Assembly: GCA_018712645.1 (NCBI GenBank)
Contig: DVGO01000057.1
Coordinates: forward strand, 1-37,208
Source of the DNA: Candidatus Faecousia faecavium
GTDB taxonomy: Bacteria > Bacillota > Clostridia > Oscillospirales > Oscillospiraceae
Reading direction: 5' to 3'
DNA: 37,208 nt
Numbering within the stretch: position 1 is the stretch's first letter; the number at the start of each line of letters is the position of its first letter. The notes under the pieces were generated by a model, which was not told where the DNA came from, made no database searches, and saw nothing but the letters and a program-made list of their open reading frames with translations. Shown in pieces: positions 8,337-15,965 of the stretch. A program made the position numbers and the translations under genes.

Positions 8337-9083
8337 ATGAATAAAAACGATGTTATTTTGCACGTGGATCATATGTGCAAATCCTTCGGTGACCTGCAGG
8401 TTCTGAACGATGTTTCCTTTGATGTGCATCGCGGTGAATTTCTCTGTATCGTCGGACCCACCGGATGCGGAAAAACCACCTTTCTGAACTGCATTACCGG
8501 TCTGTACGAATTGACCTCCGGCCAGATTCTGGTCAATGGAGAGAAAGTAGATACCAAGAAACACAATATCGCGTATATTTTTCAGGAATACTCCACCATG
8601 TCCTGGCTGACAGTCGAAGAAAATGTTGCCTTTGGTCTGAAGATGAAGCGTAAACCCAAAGATGTGATTGACCGTGAGGTTGCGGAAGTTCTGGAAATGG
8701 TCGGACTGACCAAGTAGAAGGATTACTACCCTGTGGAACTTTCCACTAGTATGCTTCAGCGGGTGGTCATTGCCCGAGCCTTTGCGGTAAAGCCGGATAT
8801 TCTGCTGATGGATGAGCCATACGGACAGCTGGATGTAGAACTGCGATTCCGCCTGGAGGACGAATTGATTAAACTGTGGCAGAAGCTGGGTACTACTGTG
8901 ATTTTCATTACCCATAACATTGAGGAAGCGGTTTATCTGAGCGAAAATGTGCTGGTGCTGACCAACAAGCCTACCAGCATCAAGAGTCGTCTGCACAACG
9001 ACCTGCCTCGTCCGCGTAATGTGGTGGAACCCGATTTCATCGCTCTGCGCAACCAGGTTACAGAATTGATCAAATGGTGGTGA
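8337..9083 (+). pseudogene. Sulfonate/taurine-type ABC ATPase with an in-frame amber codon
   Basis: One continuous frame of 248 residues encodes an SsuB/TauB-like ATPase except for TAG at 8715-8717. The first part has Walker A (GPTGCGKTT, near residue 42) and a Q-loop (FQEYSTMSW); the second part, in the same frame, has the signature region, Walker B (DILLMDEPYGQLD) and H-loop (FITHNIEEAVYL). The amber replaces the codon between GLTK and KDYYP. The signature reads ELSTSMLQRV rather than LSGGQ-QRV, so this subunit may be a degenerate partner of the truncated ATPase upstream. GGAGG precedes the ATG. The sulfatase starts six bases after the end. It may be a nonsense pseudogene, a suppressed amber, or a sequence error. 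Confidence 0.8.
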
Positions 9084-9089
9084 TAAATT

Positions 9090-10568
9090 ATGCGAGCTAT
9101 CATGTTGATGTTTGACACACTAAACAGAAGACTTTTGTCTCCTTATGGCTGTGATTGGACCATTACACCGAATTTCAAAAGGCTGGCGCAGCACACTGTC
9201 ACATTTGACAATTGCTACACCGGCAGCCTGCCCTGTATGCCCGCCCGCCGGGAACTGCATACCGGAAGACTGAACTTCCTGCATCGTTCTTGGGGCCCGC
9301 TGGAACCCTTTGACGATTCCATGCCGGAAATGTTGAAAAAAGCAGGGGTATACACCCATATGATCAGTGACCACCAGCACTATTGGGAAGATGGCGGCGC
9401 AACTTACCACAACCGCTATAACAGCTGGGAAATTGTCCGCGGTCAGGAAGGCGATTGCTGGAAGGGTCAAGTAGACAATCCGGTAATTCCGGATCATCTG
9501 GGCCGTATGTGGCGTCAGGATGTAGTGAATCGTCAATACATGGATCAGGAAGAAAAGCAGCCGCTGGCGCAGGTTTTCAAGCTGGGCATGGAATTTCTGG
9601 AAAAAAACAAAAATTCCGACAACTGGTTCCTGCATTGGGAATGCTTTGATCCCCACGAACCCTTCTTCACACAGCCACACTACCAGCAGCTTTACCCCCA
9701 CAAATATGACGGCCCCTTCTTCGACTGGCCGGAATACGGATTTGTTAAGGAATCTCCCGACGCTGTGAAGCATCTGCGTTACCAATATGCTGCGCTGCTG
9801 ACAATGTGTGATACATATCTGGGGAAATTCCTGGACTACATGAACGAAAACGACATGTGGAAAGACACAATGCTCATCGTGAATACAGACCACGGTTTCT
9901 TGCTGGGCGAACATGACCGCTGGGCAAAAAGCTGTCATCCATGGTACAACGAGATGGCCCACATCCCATTCTTTATGTGGGACCCCCGACATCCGGAAGC
10001 AGCCGGTCAACGCCGCAGTTCCCTGATTCAAAACATCGATGTCCCGGAAACGCTGCTGGCATTCTTCGGCCTTCAAAAAACCAAAGATATGCAGGGCTTT
10101 GATCTGGAGCAGACATTGGTCAATGACACCCCTGTGCGCGATTACGCCTTGTTTGGTATGCATGGTGCTCAGGTCAACATCACGGACGGACGCTATGTTT
10201 ATATGCGTGATTTTGTGGAAGGCAATTCTCCCCTGTACAACTATACTTTGATGCCAACACATATGCGCTGTATGTTCTCTGTAGAGGAAATGAAAACAGC
10301 AACAATGACAGATGGATTTTCCTTTACAAAAGGGTCACCAACCATGCGGATCTGCGCAAAGGAAGATTCCACCGGCGACACCGCCATCAAATTCAGCTTA
10401 GGCACTAATCTGTATGATTTGGAAACGGATCCGTTTCAGAATCATCCCATTCATAATCCGGAAGTAGAACGCAGGATGATTGATGCCATGATTGACTTGA
10501 TGGAACAAAACGATGCTCCTGCTGAGCAGTACACTCGCTTGAATCTGACCAAGGCCGTTGTCCATTAA
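9090..10568 (+). CDS. Cys-type sulfatase
   Basis: A 492-residue sulfatase of the alkaline-phosphatase superfamily, hydrolysing sulfate esters. The maturation signature C-x-P-x-R is present at C49-M-P-A-R53 followed by ELHTG; the cysteine would be converted to formylglycine by an anaerobic radical-SAM maturase, which is not in the window. Metal ligands are visible in MFDTLNR near residue 9 and NTDHGFLLGEH (D267, H268). There is no signal peptide, so it is probably cytoplasmic and acts on imported sulfate esters, which fits the sulfonate-type ATPases just upstream. The ribosome site is weak (GGTGGTGA), suggesting coupling to those genes. Substrate unknown; host glycan, steroid or aryl sulfates are all possible. 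The gene is intact although its transporter genes are broken. Confidence 0.9.
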   Translation: MRAIMLMFDTLNRRLLSPYGCDWTITPNFKRLAQHTVTFDNCYTGSLPCMPARRELHTGRLNFLHRSWGPLEPFDDSMPEMLKKAGVYTHMISDHQHYWEDGGATYHNRYNSWEIVRGQEGDCWKGQVDNPVIPDHLGRMWRQDVVNRQYMDQEEKQPLAQVFKLGMEFLEKNKNSDNWFLHWECFDPHEPFFTQPHYQQLYPHKYDGPFFDWPEYGFVKESPDAVKHLRYQYAALLTMCDTYLGKFLDYMNENDMWKDTMLIVNTDHGFLLGEHDRWAKSCHPWYNEMAHIPFFMWDPRHPEAAGQRRSSLIQNIDVPETLLAFFGLQKTKDMQGFDLEQTLVNDTPVRDYALFGMHGAQVNITDGRYVYMRDFVEGNSPLYNYTLMPTHMRCMFSVEEMKTATMTDGFSFTKGSPTMRICAKEDSTGDTAIKFSLGTNLYDLETDPFQNHPIHNPEVERRMIDAMIDLMEQNDAPAEQYTRLNLTKAVVH

Positions 10569-10759
10569 CCAACCAGATTTTCCCGTTCCTTAGAACACCG
10601 TCGGATCTTTTGCGAGAGTCCGGCGGTGTTCTGTGCCCAGGGGGGGCAGGAGCTATATGCGCAGCCTCCTGCAGTGCATCACAGCGGACGGCTTTCAGCG
10701 CTGTGTAACTGATTATGTATTGGGATAGCATATCGGTGTTGTCCATACGTTCCTCTTAC

Positions 10760-10823
10760 AAAATATCGTCGTTTAAGGCTTCAGAAGTTTGAAATCTGCC
10801 ATTGCAGGGAAGCGCAACACTTT
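10760..10823. repeat. Dispersed ~63-bp repeat, copy 2
   Basis: Matches 3985-4047 at about 80% with one single-base gap. TTGC/GCAA and CTTC-A-GAAG stems can form here, and the same stems are partly kept in copy 1. It is in the 335-base gap between the sulfatase and the RmlD-like gene, upstream of the latter's promoter. No other gene is supported in that gap (10569-10903). Confidence 0.6.
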
Positions 10824-10842
10824 GCCCCAAAGATAATCCAAA

Positions 10843-10871
10843 TTGACACAATTCACGCAAACGGATATAAT
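10843..10871 (+). promoter_or_regulatory. Consensus housekeeping promoter for the RmlD-like gene
   Basis: TTGACA (10843-10848) and TATAAT (10866-10871) are separated by exactly 17 bases, both perfect consensus, 33 bases before the start codon. Confidence 0.88.
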
Positions 10872-10903
10872 AGATATCCATTACCGCAAAGGAGACACCA
10901 GAA

Positions 10904-11743
10904 ATGGAAACCACGCCCCGTATTATGGTTGCCGGAGCCCATGGATTTGTGGGCTGCAGAGCAATGGAACACTTTCCCTCTGCCATTGCCGTGGACAGCG
11001 CCCTTCTGCGGAATCCTGGCCGCGCTCTTCAAGCGTTTGTTCGCGCATACCAGCCCGATGTGATTCTGAATGCTGCCGCCATCTCCGATATTGGCGTCTG
11101 TGAAAAGGACCCGGAAGGCTCGTATCTAGCCAACGTAGTTCTTCCTATGACCCTGGCAGCGGCAGCGGAAGAAATGGGGGCCAAGCTGATCTCTTTCAGT
11201 TCCGATCAGGTATATACCGGCTGCACAGCGGACGGCCCTTACAGAGAAGACCAAATTCTTCCTGAACCAACAAACCAATATGCTCGCCATAAGCTGGAAG
11301 CAGAGCGGCGGGTACTGGACATCCATCCCAGTGCCGTACTGCTTCGGGCCACCTGGATGTACGATATGCCCCTGTACGGCCATGCAAATCGCGGAAATTT
11401 CCTTGTGAATACTGTGCGCGCAGTGATGCAGGGAAAGCCCGTCTGCGTTCCCAGCTGTCAATACCGAGGAATTACCTACGTCCGGCAGGTGGTCAGCTTG
11501 ATAGACCCTGTATTTGACCTGCCTGGCGGCGTGTACAATTACGGCAGTGAGAACGCCCTGACCATGAAGGAAACAGCGAATGCACTGCTGAAGGTTTTGG
11601 GCCTAGAAGGACAGGTACAGGAAACGGCAGCGAAACGGCACAATCTGTGGATGGATTGCAAGGCCATCAAAGAACATGGGATTTTCTTTGATACCACAGT
11701 AGAAGGCTTTCAGCGCTGCGCAGCTGACTATGGATTGAGATAA
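10904..11743 (+). CDS. RmlD-like NAD(P)-dependent sugar-nucleotide reductase
   Basis: A 279-residue extended short-chain dehydrogenase of the RmlD/dTDP-4-dehydrorhamnose reductase family. The nucleotide-binding motif is GAHGFVG (11-17), the catalytic serine region is ISFSSDQVYTG (97-106) and the catalytic pair is Y126-x3-K130 (YARHK). AAAGGAG lies nine bases before the ATG, below a perfect promoter. No rmlA, rmlB or rmlC is adjacent, and the gene is monocistronic with its own terminator, so the true substrate may be another dTDP- or UDP-keto sugar; similar solo proteins are common in Firmicutes. Confident in the family, not in the rhamnose assignment. Confidence 0.85.
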   Translation: METTPRIMVAGAHGFVGCRAMEHFPSAIAVDSALLRNPGRALQAFVRAYQPDVILNAAAISDIGVCEKDPEGSYLANVVLPMTLAAAAEEMGAKLISFSSDQVYTGCTADGPYREDQILPEPTNQYARHKLEAERRVLDIHPSAVLLRATWMYDMPLYGHANRGNFLVNTVRAVMQGKPVCVPSCQYRGITYVRQVVSLIDPVFDLPGGVYNYGSENALTMKETANALLKVLGLEGQVQETAAKRHNLWMDCKAIKEHGIFFDTTVEGFQRCAADYGLR

Positions 11744-11751
11744 TTAAAAAG

Positions 11752-11779
11752 AACGCCGCCCGGAAAAGGCGGCGTTTTT
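11752..11779 (+). terminator. Rho-independent terminator after the RmlD-like gene
   Basis: AACGCCGCC (11752-11760) pairs with GGCGGCGTT (11768-11776), followed by TTT. The A-rich left flank could also serve the opposing MATE gene. Confidence 0.85.
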
Positions 11780-11821
11780 CGTTGGTTTTGAAGTCATAGA
11801 CTGCCGATCTGGCACGGCAGT

Positions 11822-13189
11822 TCAGCTGATGACCGTTTGCTCTCTGTTTTGCAGATGTTTGTTGATTACCAAGAGAAAGATAGTAGTGGACAAAATGGAG
11901 CCCACAATGTCCGCTACGGGCTCAGCATAGAAGGCAGACTGGGCAGTAAACAGCATCGGCAGAAACACGATGCTTGCCGCATACAATGATTTGCGGAACA
12001 CAGACAGGAAAAGCGCTGTTTTCGTCCTTGCCATAGCCGTCAGGCCGTCTACAAATACATACTGGAATCCCAGCGGGATAATCATGAGTGTAACGGTGTG
12101 AATTGCCCAAATGGAATTTTGAAAATATTCCGGATCGGAAGTGAACATCCCAACAAAATACTCCGGAATCAATCGGGAAAGCAGGAACATCACCGTGGTA
12201 AAAACGCACATCAGTTTCAGAATGTCCTTTTCCGCTGCTTTGATCCGGTCTGTCCGCTGGGCTCCGTAATTGTAGCTCAAAATTGCCTGGGTTCCTCCGC
12301 TGATTCCCAGCATCGGCGCGGTGATCATCAGAAGATAACTCTGGGCAATGGTTGCGCAGGTAATCAGCATATCGCCCTGTTCCGGTCCGCCATACTTCTG
12401 CAAGATGGAATTCATAAGAATCAGAATCACGCTGTCTGTAGCCAGAATCATAAACGGGGAAAATCCAAGGAAAAGAATACGGATCATGACTTGGCGGCTG
12501 TACTGACCGAATTTTATTCTGACGTGCACTTTTTTGCTGAGCAAGAAACAGATGGCAAAGGCACAGGAGGCAAACTGAGAAATGACCGTTGCAATGGCCG
12601 CACCTGCCACATCCATTTTGAATACAAAAATAAACAGCGGGTCAAGAATAATGTTTGAGACTGCGCCGATCAGAACCGTGGCCATGCCCGCCACAGGAAA
12701 TCCCTGACAGTTGATAAAGTAATTCAGTCCCACTGCCATCAGGGCAAAAAAGGTACCGGCTGTGTAAATGGTCATATAGGTATCGGCATAAGGAAAGGTG
12801 ATGCTGCTTGCGCCAAACCACATCAGAAGCTGCTCTTTGGAGAACAGGAAAATAACCGTAAGCGCAATGGAAAAACAGCACAGCATAAGGAAAGCGTTTG
12901 ACAAAACCTGCTGGGCTTTTTCCTTGTTTTTTTCGCCAAGGTGGATTCCCATAATAACCGAGCCGCCAAGACCCACCAGCGTACCGAAGGACGACAGAAA
13001 GGTGACAATCGGCCCGCATACACCCAGGCCCGCCAGGGCCTGGTCACCGATTTCCGGGATATGACCAATATAGATACGGTCAATGATGCTGTACAATACA
13101 TTGACAAACTGGGCAATCATAGAGGGAATTGCCAGCCGTAAGACAAGAGATGGAATAGAATCTTTTCCGAGATCTGTTGATACTTTCAT
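11822..13189 (-). CDS. MATE-family multidrug exporter
   Basis: A 455-residue polytopic protein with about twelve membrane segments in two repeats. The start of each repeat is recognisable: LRLAIPSMIAQFVNVLYSIIDRIYIGHI near residue 20 and GFSPFMILATDSVILILMN near 240; GISGGTQAILSYNYGAQR near 300 is typical of MepA/DinF-like members. It would export cationic drugs or metabolites with a sodium or proton gradient. The length is normal for the family. GGGGG precedes the ATG. A promoter lies just upstream, and the gene is monocistronic, converging with the RmlD-like gene. Confidence 0.92.
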   Translation of the reverse strand: MKVSTDLGKDSIPSLVLRLAIPSMIAQFVNVLYSIIDRIYIGHIPEIGDQALAGLGVCGPIVTFLSSFGTLVGLGGSVIMGIHLGEKNKEKAQQVLSNAFLMLCCFSIALTVIFLFSKEQLLMWFGASSITFPYADTYMTIYTAGTFFALMAVGLNYFINCQGFPVAGMATVLIGAVSNIILDPLFIFVFKMDVAGAAIATVISQFASCAFAICFLLSKKVHVRIKFGQYSRQVMIRILFLGFSPFMILATDSVILILMNSILQKYGGPEQGDMLITCATIAQSYLLMITAPMLGISGGTQAILSYNYGAQRTDRIKAAEKDILKLMCVFTTVMFLLSRLIPEYFVGMFTSDPEYFQNSIWAIHTVTLMIIPLGFQYVFVDGLTAMARTKTALFLSVFRKSLYAASIVFLPMLFTAQSAFYAEPVADIVGSILSTTIFLLVINKHLQNREQTVIS

Positions 13190-13209
13190 TTTAAAACCCC
13201 CGGTGCTTC

Positions 13210-13237
13210 ATTATAGCAAATTTTTTGGGAAGTTCAA
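13210..13237 (-). promoter_or_regulatory. Promoter of the MATE gene
   Basis: On the leftward strand TTGAAC (13232-13237) and TATAAT (13210-13215) are 16 bases apart, about 20 bases before the MATE start codon. Confidence 0.7.
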
Positions 13238-13261
13238 CATCAGAACTCATAGTATTTTCTG

Positions 13262-13459
13262 TTATTCCACCGACATCTCGCATTCATCCTCCCAAGGAAT
13301 TTTCGCGAGTTCCATCGCCAGATAATCCTGCAATTCGTAAGCAGCTGCCAAGGCCTTGATCACTCGATAATCCAGACATCCCGCCTCCCGATCATACTGC
13401 TGCCCGGCAAGATATTCCTGCAATTTCACAATGGCATCGTACAATTCGGCAAAATCCAT
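13262..13459 (-). CDS. Small acidic protein of unknown function, divergent from an XRE repressor
   Basis: A 65-residue helical, acidic protein beginning MDFAELYDAIVKLQEYLAG and ending with WEDECEMSVE. I do not recognise a family. The ATG at 13459 is chosen over an upstream in-frame start at 13486 because GGGGGA lies eight bases before it. It has no signal peptide or membrane segment. A strong leftward promoter carrying a palindromic operator lies before it, shared with a divergent XRE-family regulator. That layout resembles repressor-controlled small-gene modules (toxin-antitoxin or phage-type), but neither partner shows a toxin fold that I can name. Confidence 0.65.
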   Translation of the reverse strand: MDFAELYDAIVKLQEYLAGQQYDREAGCLDYRVIKALAAAYELQDYLAMELAKIPWEDECEMSVE

Positions 13460-13497
13460 GGCATGTTCCCCCTTTTCCGCAAGCACCGTCTCTGCAC

Positions 13498-13526
13498 AGT
13501 TTAGAACAATTTGTTCATTATGTCAA
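13498..13526 (-). promoter_or_regulatory. Promoter of the 65-residue gene with an operator in its spacer
   Basis: On the leftward strand TTGACA (13521-13526) and TAAACT (13498-13503) are 17 bases apart. The spacer contains the palindrome GAACAATTTGTTC (13504-13516), so a bound repressor would block RNA polymerase. Confidence 0.75.
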
Positions 13527-13542
13527 TAGAACAATTCGTTCT
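13504..13542. promoter_or_regulatory. Paired operator palindromes for the XRE regulator
   Basis: GAACAATTTGTTC (13504-13516) and AGAACAATTCGTTCT (13528-13542) are two near-identical dyads about 25 bases apart, centre to centre. The first lies in the leftward promoter, the second just upstream of a possible rightward -10 (TATAGT, 13547-13552). Binding by the adjacent XRE protein is inference. Confidence 0.7.
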
Positions 13543-13568
13543 GCGTTATAGTGACAGCGGTGATTGAA

Positions 13569-13799
13569 ATGGCTGAACGATACGAACGAATCCGCAACCT
13601 CCGGGAAGATGCCGACCTGACCCAAGCACAGCTGGGTGCCTGCATCAATGTCCCCCAGCGTACCTACGCATACTACGAAACCGGCCAACGGATGATTCCG
13701 CCCCAAGTACTGATTTCCCTTGCCCAGTACTACCATGTGAGCGTAGACTATATTCTGGGCCTGACAGATCAAAAGCAACCCTATCCCAGAACCCGCTAA
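13569..13799 (+). CDS. XRE-family helix-turn-helix repressor
   Basis: A 76-residue single-domain Cro/C1-type DNA-binding protein. The helix-turn-helix is LTQAQLGACINVPQRTYAYYETGQRMIPPQVLISLA in outline (about residues 18-55), followed by YYHVSVDYILGLTD, the usual ending of small XRE regulators. The ATG at 13569 is preferred to a GTG at 13551, because the GTG overlaps a probable -10 box. It is divergent from the 65-residue gene, with two palindromes between them that should be its operators. A strong terminator follows. It probably represses its neighbour and itself. Confidence 0.85.
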   Translation: MAERYERIRNLREDADLTQAQLGACINVPQRTYAYYETGQRMIPPQVLISLAQYYHVSVDYILGLTDQKQPYPRTR

Positions 13800-13820
13800 A
13801 TATCTTCCCTCATAATGCAT

Positions 13821-13864
13821 AAAAGAGAGCGAACTGACGTAACGCAATCAGTTCGCTCTCTTTT
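13821..13864. terminator. Long bidirectional terminator between XRE and ZIP genes
   Basis: A perfect 17-bp stem (13821-13837 with 13848-13864, ten-base loop) starts AAAAGAGAGCG and ends CGCTCTCTTTT, giving a T run in either direction. Confidence 0.88.
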
Positions 13865-13906
13865 CTCATTTCAACGTAACAGGATATGCCTTTTGGAATA
13901 GGTTCC

Positions 13907-14767
13907 TTACGCATAAATAATCACAAGTCCCGTCAGAATTCCAATGACGGTAGCCAGTGCAGGCAGTTTGGAGCGCCACATCAAGATTGCTTCCGGCATC
14001 AGCTCACCGAACACCACATACAGCATAGCGCCGGAGGCAAAGCTCAGAGACAGCGACAGCATGTCCGGTCCCATAGTTCCTAAGTAAAGGCCCAGGATGG
14101 CGCCCAATACGGTAGGAGCTCCGGTGAGTGCGGTCAGAAATGCAGCCTTTCCCTTTTTCATTCCGCCAGAAATCAGCGGCACCGCCACAGCCATGCCCTC
14201 CGGAACATTGTGCAGTCCGATGACGATTGCCATGACAATTCCGCCACGGGAGAGGACAGCTTGCTGGGCAGAAGTGGCAAAGGACGCACCAATGACCATT
14301 CCTTCCGGCACATTATGCAGGGCAATGGCTGCCGCCATCACCAGTCCGGCCAGGAACAGGCTTCCGTGGGTCTGTTCCCCCTGCTCGTGAACCTGATAGT
14401 GGTCCGCATGAATCAGTTCTTCCAGAGAGTCCGCCGTCTTGGGGTGGCTCTCATCGATATGGGCAACCTCGTGGTTGGTATCCCGGTCAATCCAGGCATT
14501 GAGCAGATAAATCACGGCATAACCCAGCATCACACCCACCGCTGCCAGCACCAGATACATGTGGTCCGCAGTTCCCTCCGGAGCCACCGCCTGAGCCAGC
14601 AGGTCAAAACATACCACCGCCGTCATCACGCCGCCGGCGAAGCTCAAAAGCAGGCTGACCGTGCGGCTGGAGTCTTTCCGAAACAGGCAGGACACAACAC
14701 CGCCCAAACCTGTGCCGCCCATACCGGCCAGCGCCGTAATAAATACAATTTCCCAAAGCAAATCCAT
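13907..14767 (-). CDS. ZIP-family divalent metal transporter
   Basis: A 286-residue ZIP protein that imports zinc, iron or manganese. It has about eight membrane segments. The paired metal-binding motifs are both present, ALHNVPEGMVIG and GLHNVPEGMAVA, and a histidine-rich cytoplasmic loop (HEVAHIDESH, then HADHYQVHEQ) lies before the first. The ATG at 14767 is preferred because AGAGGG precedes it at seven bases; further in-frame starts upstream lack a ribosome site. A promoter with a large imperfect palindrome at its transcription start lies upstream, as expected for control by a metal-responsive repressor. The metal cannot be fixed from sequence. Confidence 0.9.
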   Translation of the reverse strand: MDLLWEIVFITALAGMGGTGLGGVVSCLFRKDSSRTVSLLLSFAGGVMTAVVCFDLLAQAVAPEGTADHMYLVLAAVGVMLGYAVIYLLNAWIDRDTNHEVAHIDESHPKTADSLEELIHADHYQVHEQGEQTHGSLFLAGLVMAAAIALHNVPEGMVIGASFATSAQQAVLSRGGIVMAIVIGLHNVPEGMAVAVPLISGGMKKGKAAFLTALTGAPTVLGAILGLYLGTMGPDMLSLSLSFASGAMLYVVFGELMPEAILMWRSKLPALATVIGILTGLVIIYA

Positions 14768-14796
14768 CGAAATCCCTCTAGTCATCAAAATAGGGA

Positions 14797-14825
14797 ACTG
14801 GAATTAACCAAAGCTAACTTCCAGT
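14797..14825. promoter_or_regulatory. Probable metalloregulator operator of the ZIP gene
   Basis: A 29-base imperfect inverted repeat, outer arms ACTGGAA/TTCCAGT and inner arms AATTAACC/GCTAACTT, placed at the expected transcription start. Its TTA-rich dyad resembles DtxR/MntR-type operators, but the regulator is not in the window. Confidence 0.5.
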
Positions 14826-14830
14826 ACCCT

Positions 14831-14859
14831 ATCATAGTCACTCACAGCGAGAAAGTCAA
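14831..14859 (-). promoter_or_regulatory. Promoter of the ZIP gene
   Basis: On the leftward strand TTGACT (14854-14859) and TATGAT (14831-14836) are 17 bases apart, directly upstream of the inverted repeat. Confidence 0.72.
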
Positions 14860-14924
14860 TCCCAGAAAGCCCTTTCCTGTGAGCAAATTTGCATTTTCTC
14901 GATAAGATTTGACAAAGATCATGT

Positions 14925-15776
14925 TTACCCCGAATTGGCCCGGTGCCATGCCTCCAAGCCCGCAGCAAATGCGTAGGGAACCAGCAGATTCCCTGCTCCG
15001 CTGCCCAGCTGAATATCCGGCTTGTTGGCGCCATGAAAATCACTTCCGCCGCTTTCCAGCAATCCAAATTCCTGTGCAAGGAAACAGGCAGCGTTGCTCA
15101 TTTCCGGAGTATAGGTAGCGTACCGTGTTTCCATTGCGGCTAACCCCTGAGTTTTCGCCTCGGGCAAAAAATTCTTCAGTTCTTCCTCCGTAAGACTGAT
15201 CAGAGGATGAGCCAGCACCGGCACCGCATGGATGGAACGCAGGAAGCGAATCGCATTATATGCGCAAATCCGTTTCGGCGGGATATAAAGGCCATTTTTT
15301 GCGGAAAGAACGCCCTGAAATGCCTCCTGGATCTCCCGAATATAACCCTTTTTCAAAAGTTCCGCAGCAATCACGGCACGGTTTACATTCCCCTGATGCC
15401 GCTCTCGAATCTCCTGGTAACAGATGTCATACCCGGCCCCATTCAAAGCGGCAACCAGAGCGCGGTTACTCTCTTCTTTCCTGCGATTGATTACCGCAAG
15501 AAAGTCCTCTACTTCCCCGTACTTCTGCTCTTGCAGAAACAGTCCCACAATGTGGACTTCTTTTCCCAGATACCCTGTGGAGATTTCCACCCCGGGGATG
15601 GCCTCCAACGCTGTTCCTTGTGCCGCTTCCAAAAACTCCGGCAGTCCGGCCAGCGTGTTATGGTCTGTCAGCGCCACTGCCCGCGTTTTTCTGCGCAGCC
15701 CTTCTGCGACAATCTGCGCCGGCGTAAAGGTACCATCCGAAAAGGTAGAATGGGTATGCAGATCACAAATGTCCAT
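14925..15776 (-). CDS. PHP-domain metal-dependent phosphoesterase
   Basis: A 283-residue PHP protein of the YciV/RnaseAM type (nucleoside 3',5'-bisphosphate or 5'-3' exonuclease-like phosphatase). Metal ligands are visible in DLHTHSTFSDG (residues 5-15), LTDHNTLAG, PGVEIS, VLAHPLI and GGSDFHG. The ATG at 15776 is preceded by GAGGGGGAG; the open frame reaches 15839 but without a ribosome site. Length is normal for the family. It stands alone between the ZIP gene and a divergent aldo/keto reductase. The exact substrate is inferred from family only. Confidence 0.85.
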   Translation of the reverse strand: MDICDLHTHSTFSDGTFTPAQIVAEGLRRKTRAVALTDHNTLAGLPEFLEAAQGTALEAIPGVEISTGYLGKEVHIVGLFLQEQKYGEVEDFLAVINRRKEESNRALVAALNGAGYDICYQEIRERHQGNVNRAVIAAELLKKGYIREIQEAFQGVLSAKNGLYIPPKRICAYNAIRFLRSIHAVPVLAHPLISLTEEELKNFLPEAKTQGLAAMETRYATYTPEMSNAACFLAQEFGLLESGGSDFHGANKPDIQLGSGAGNLLVPYAFAAGLEAWHRANSG

Positions 15777-15870
15777 GTTTTCTCCCCCTCTCCATCCATT
15801 TCTATCTTCCACTCTATCCCATCGATTCTCGAAAGTCAAGATTGGCCACTGTTTTCTTCCCTCTCCGTCA

Positions 15871-15898
15871 TTGACGAGTTGGGATTTGTGGATATAAT
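15871..15898 (+). promoter_or_regulatory. Promoter of the aldo/keto reductase gene
   Basis: TTGACG (15871-15876) and TATAAT (15893-15898) are 16 bases apart, about 67 bases before the start codon. Confidence 0.75.
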
Positions 15899-15965
15899 GG
15901 TGGATAGAGAATCGTTCACTCTCCGTGACGGCAGGCGGAGAGCATCACCCATAAGGAGGTTCGCC

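Noticed and set aside
15207-15965. Upstream extension of the aldo/keto reductase frame
   Set aside because: It crosses the antisense PHP gene and the promoter; the ribosome site and homology place the start at 15966.
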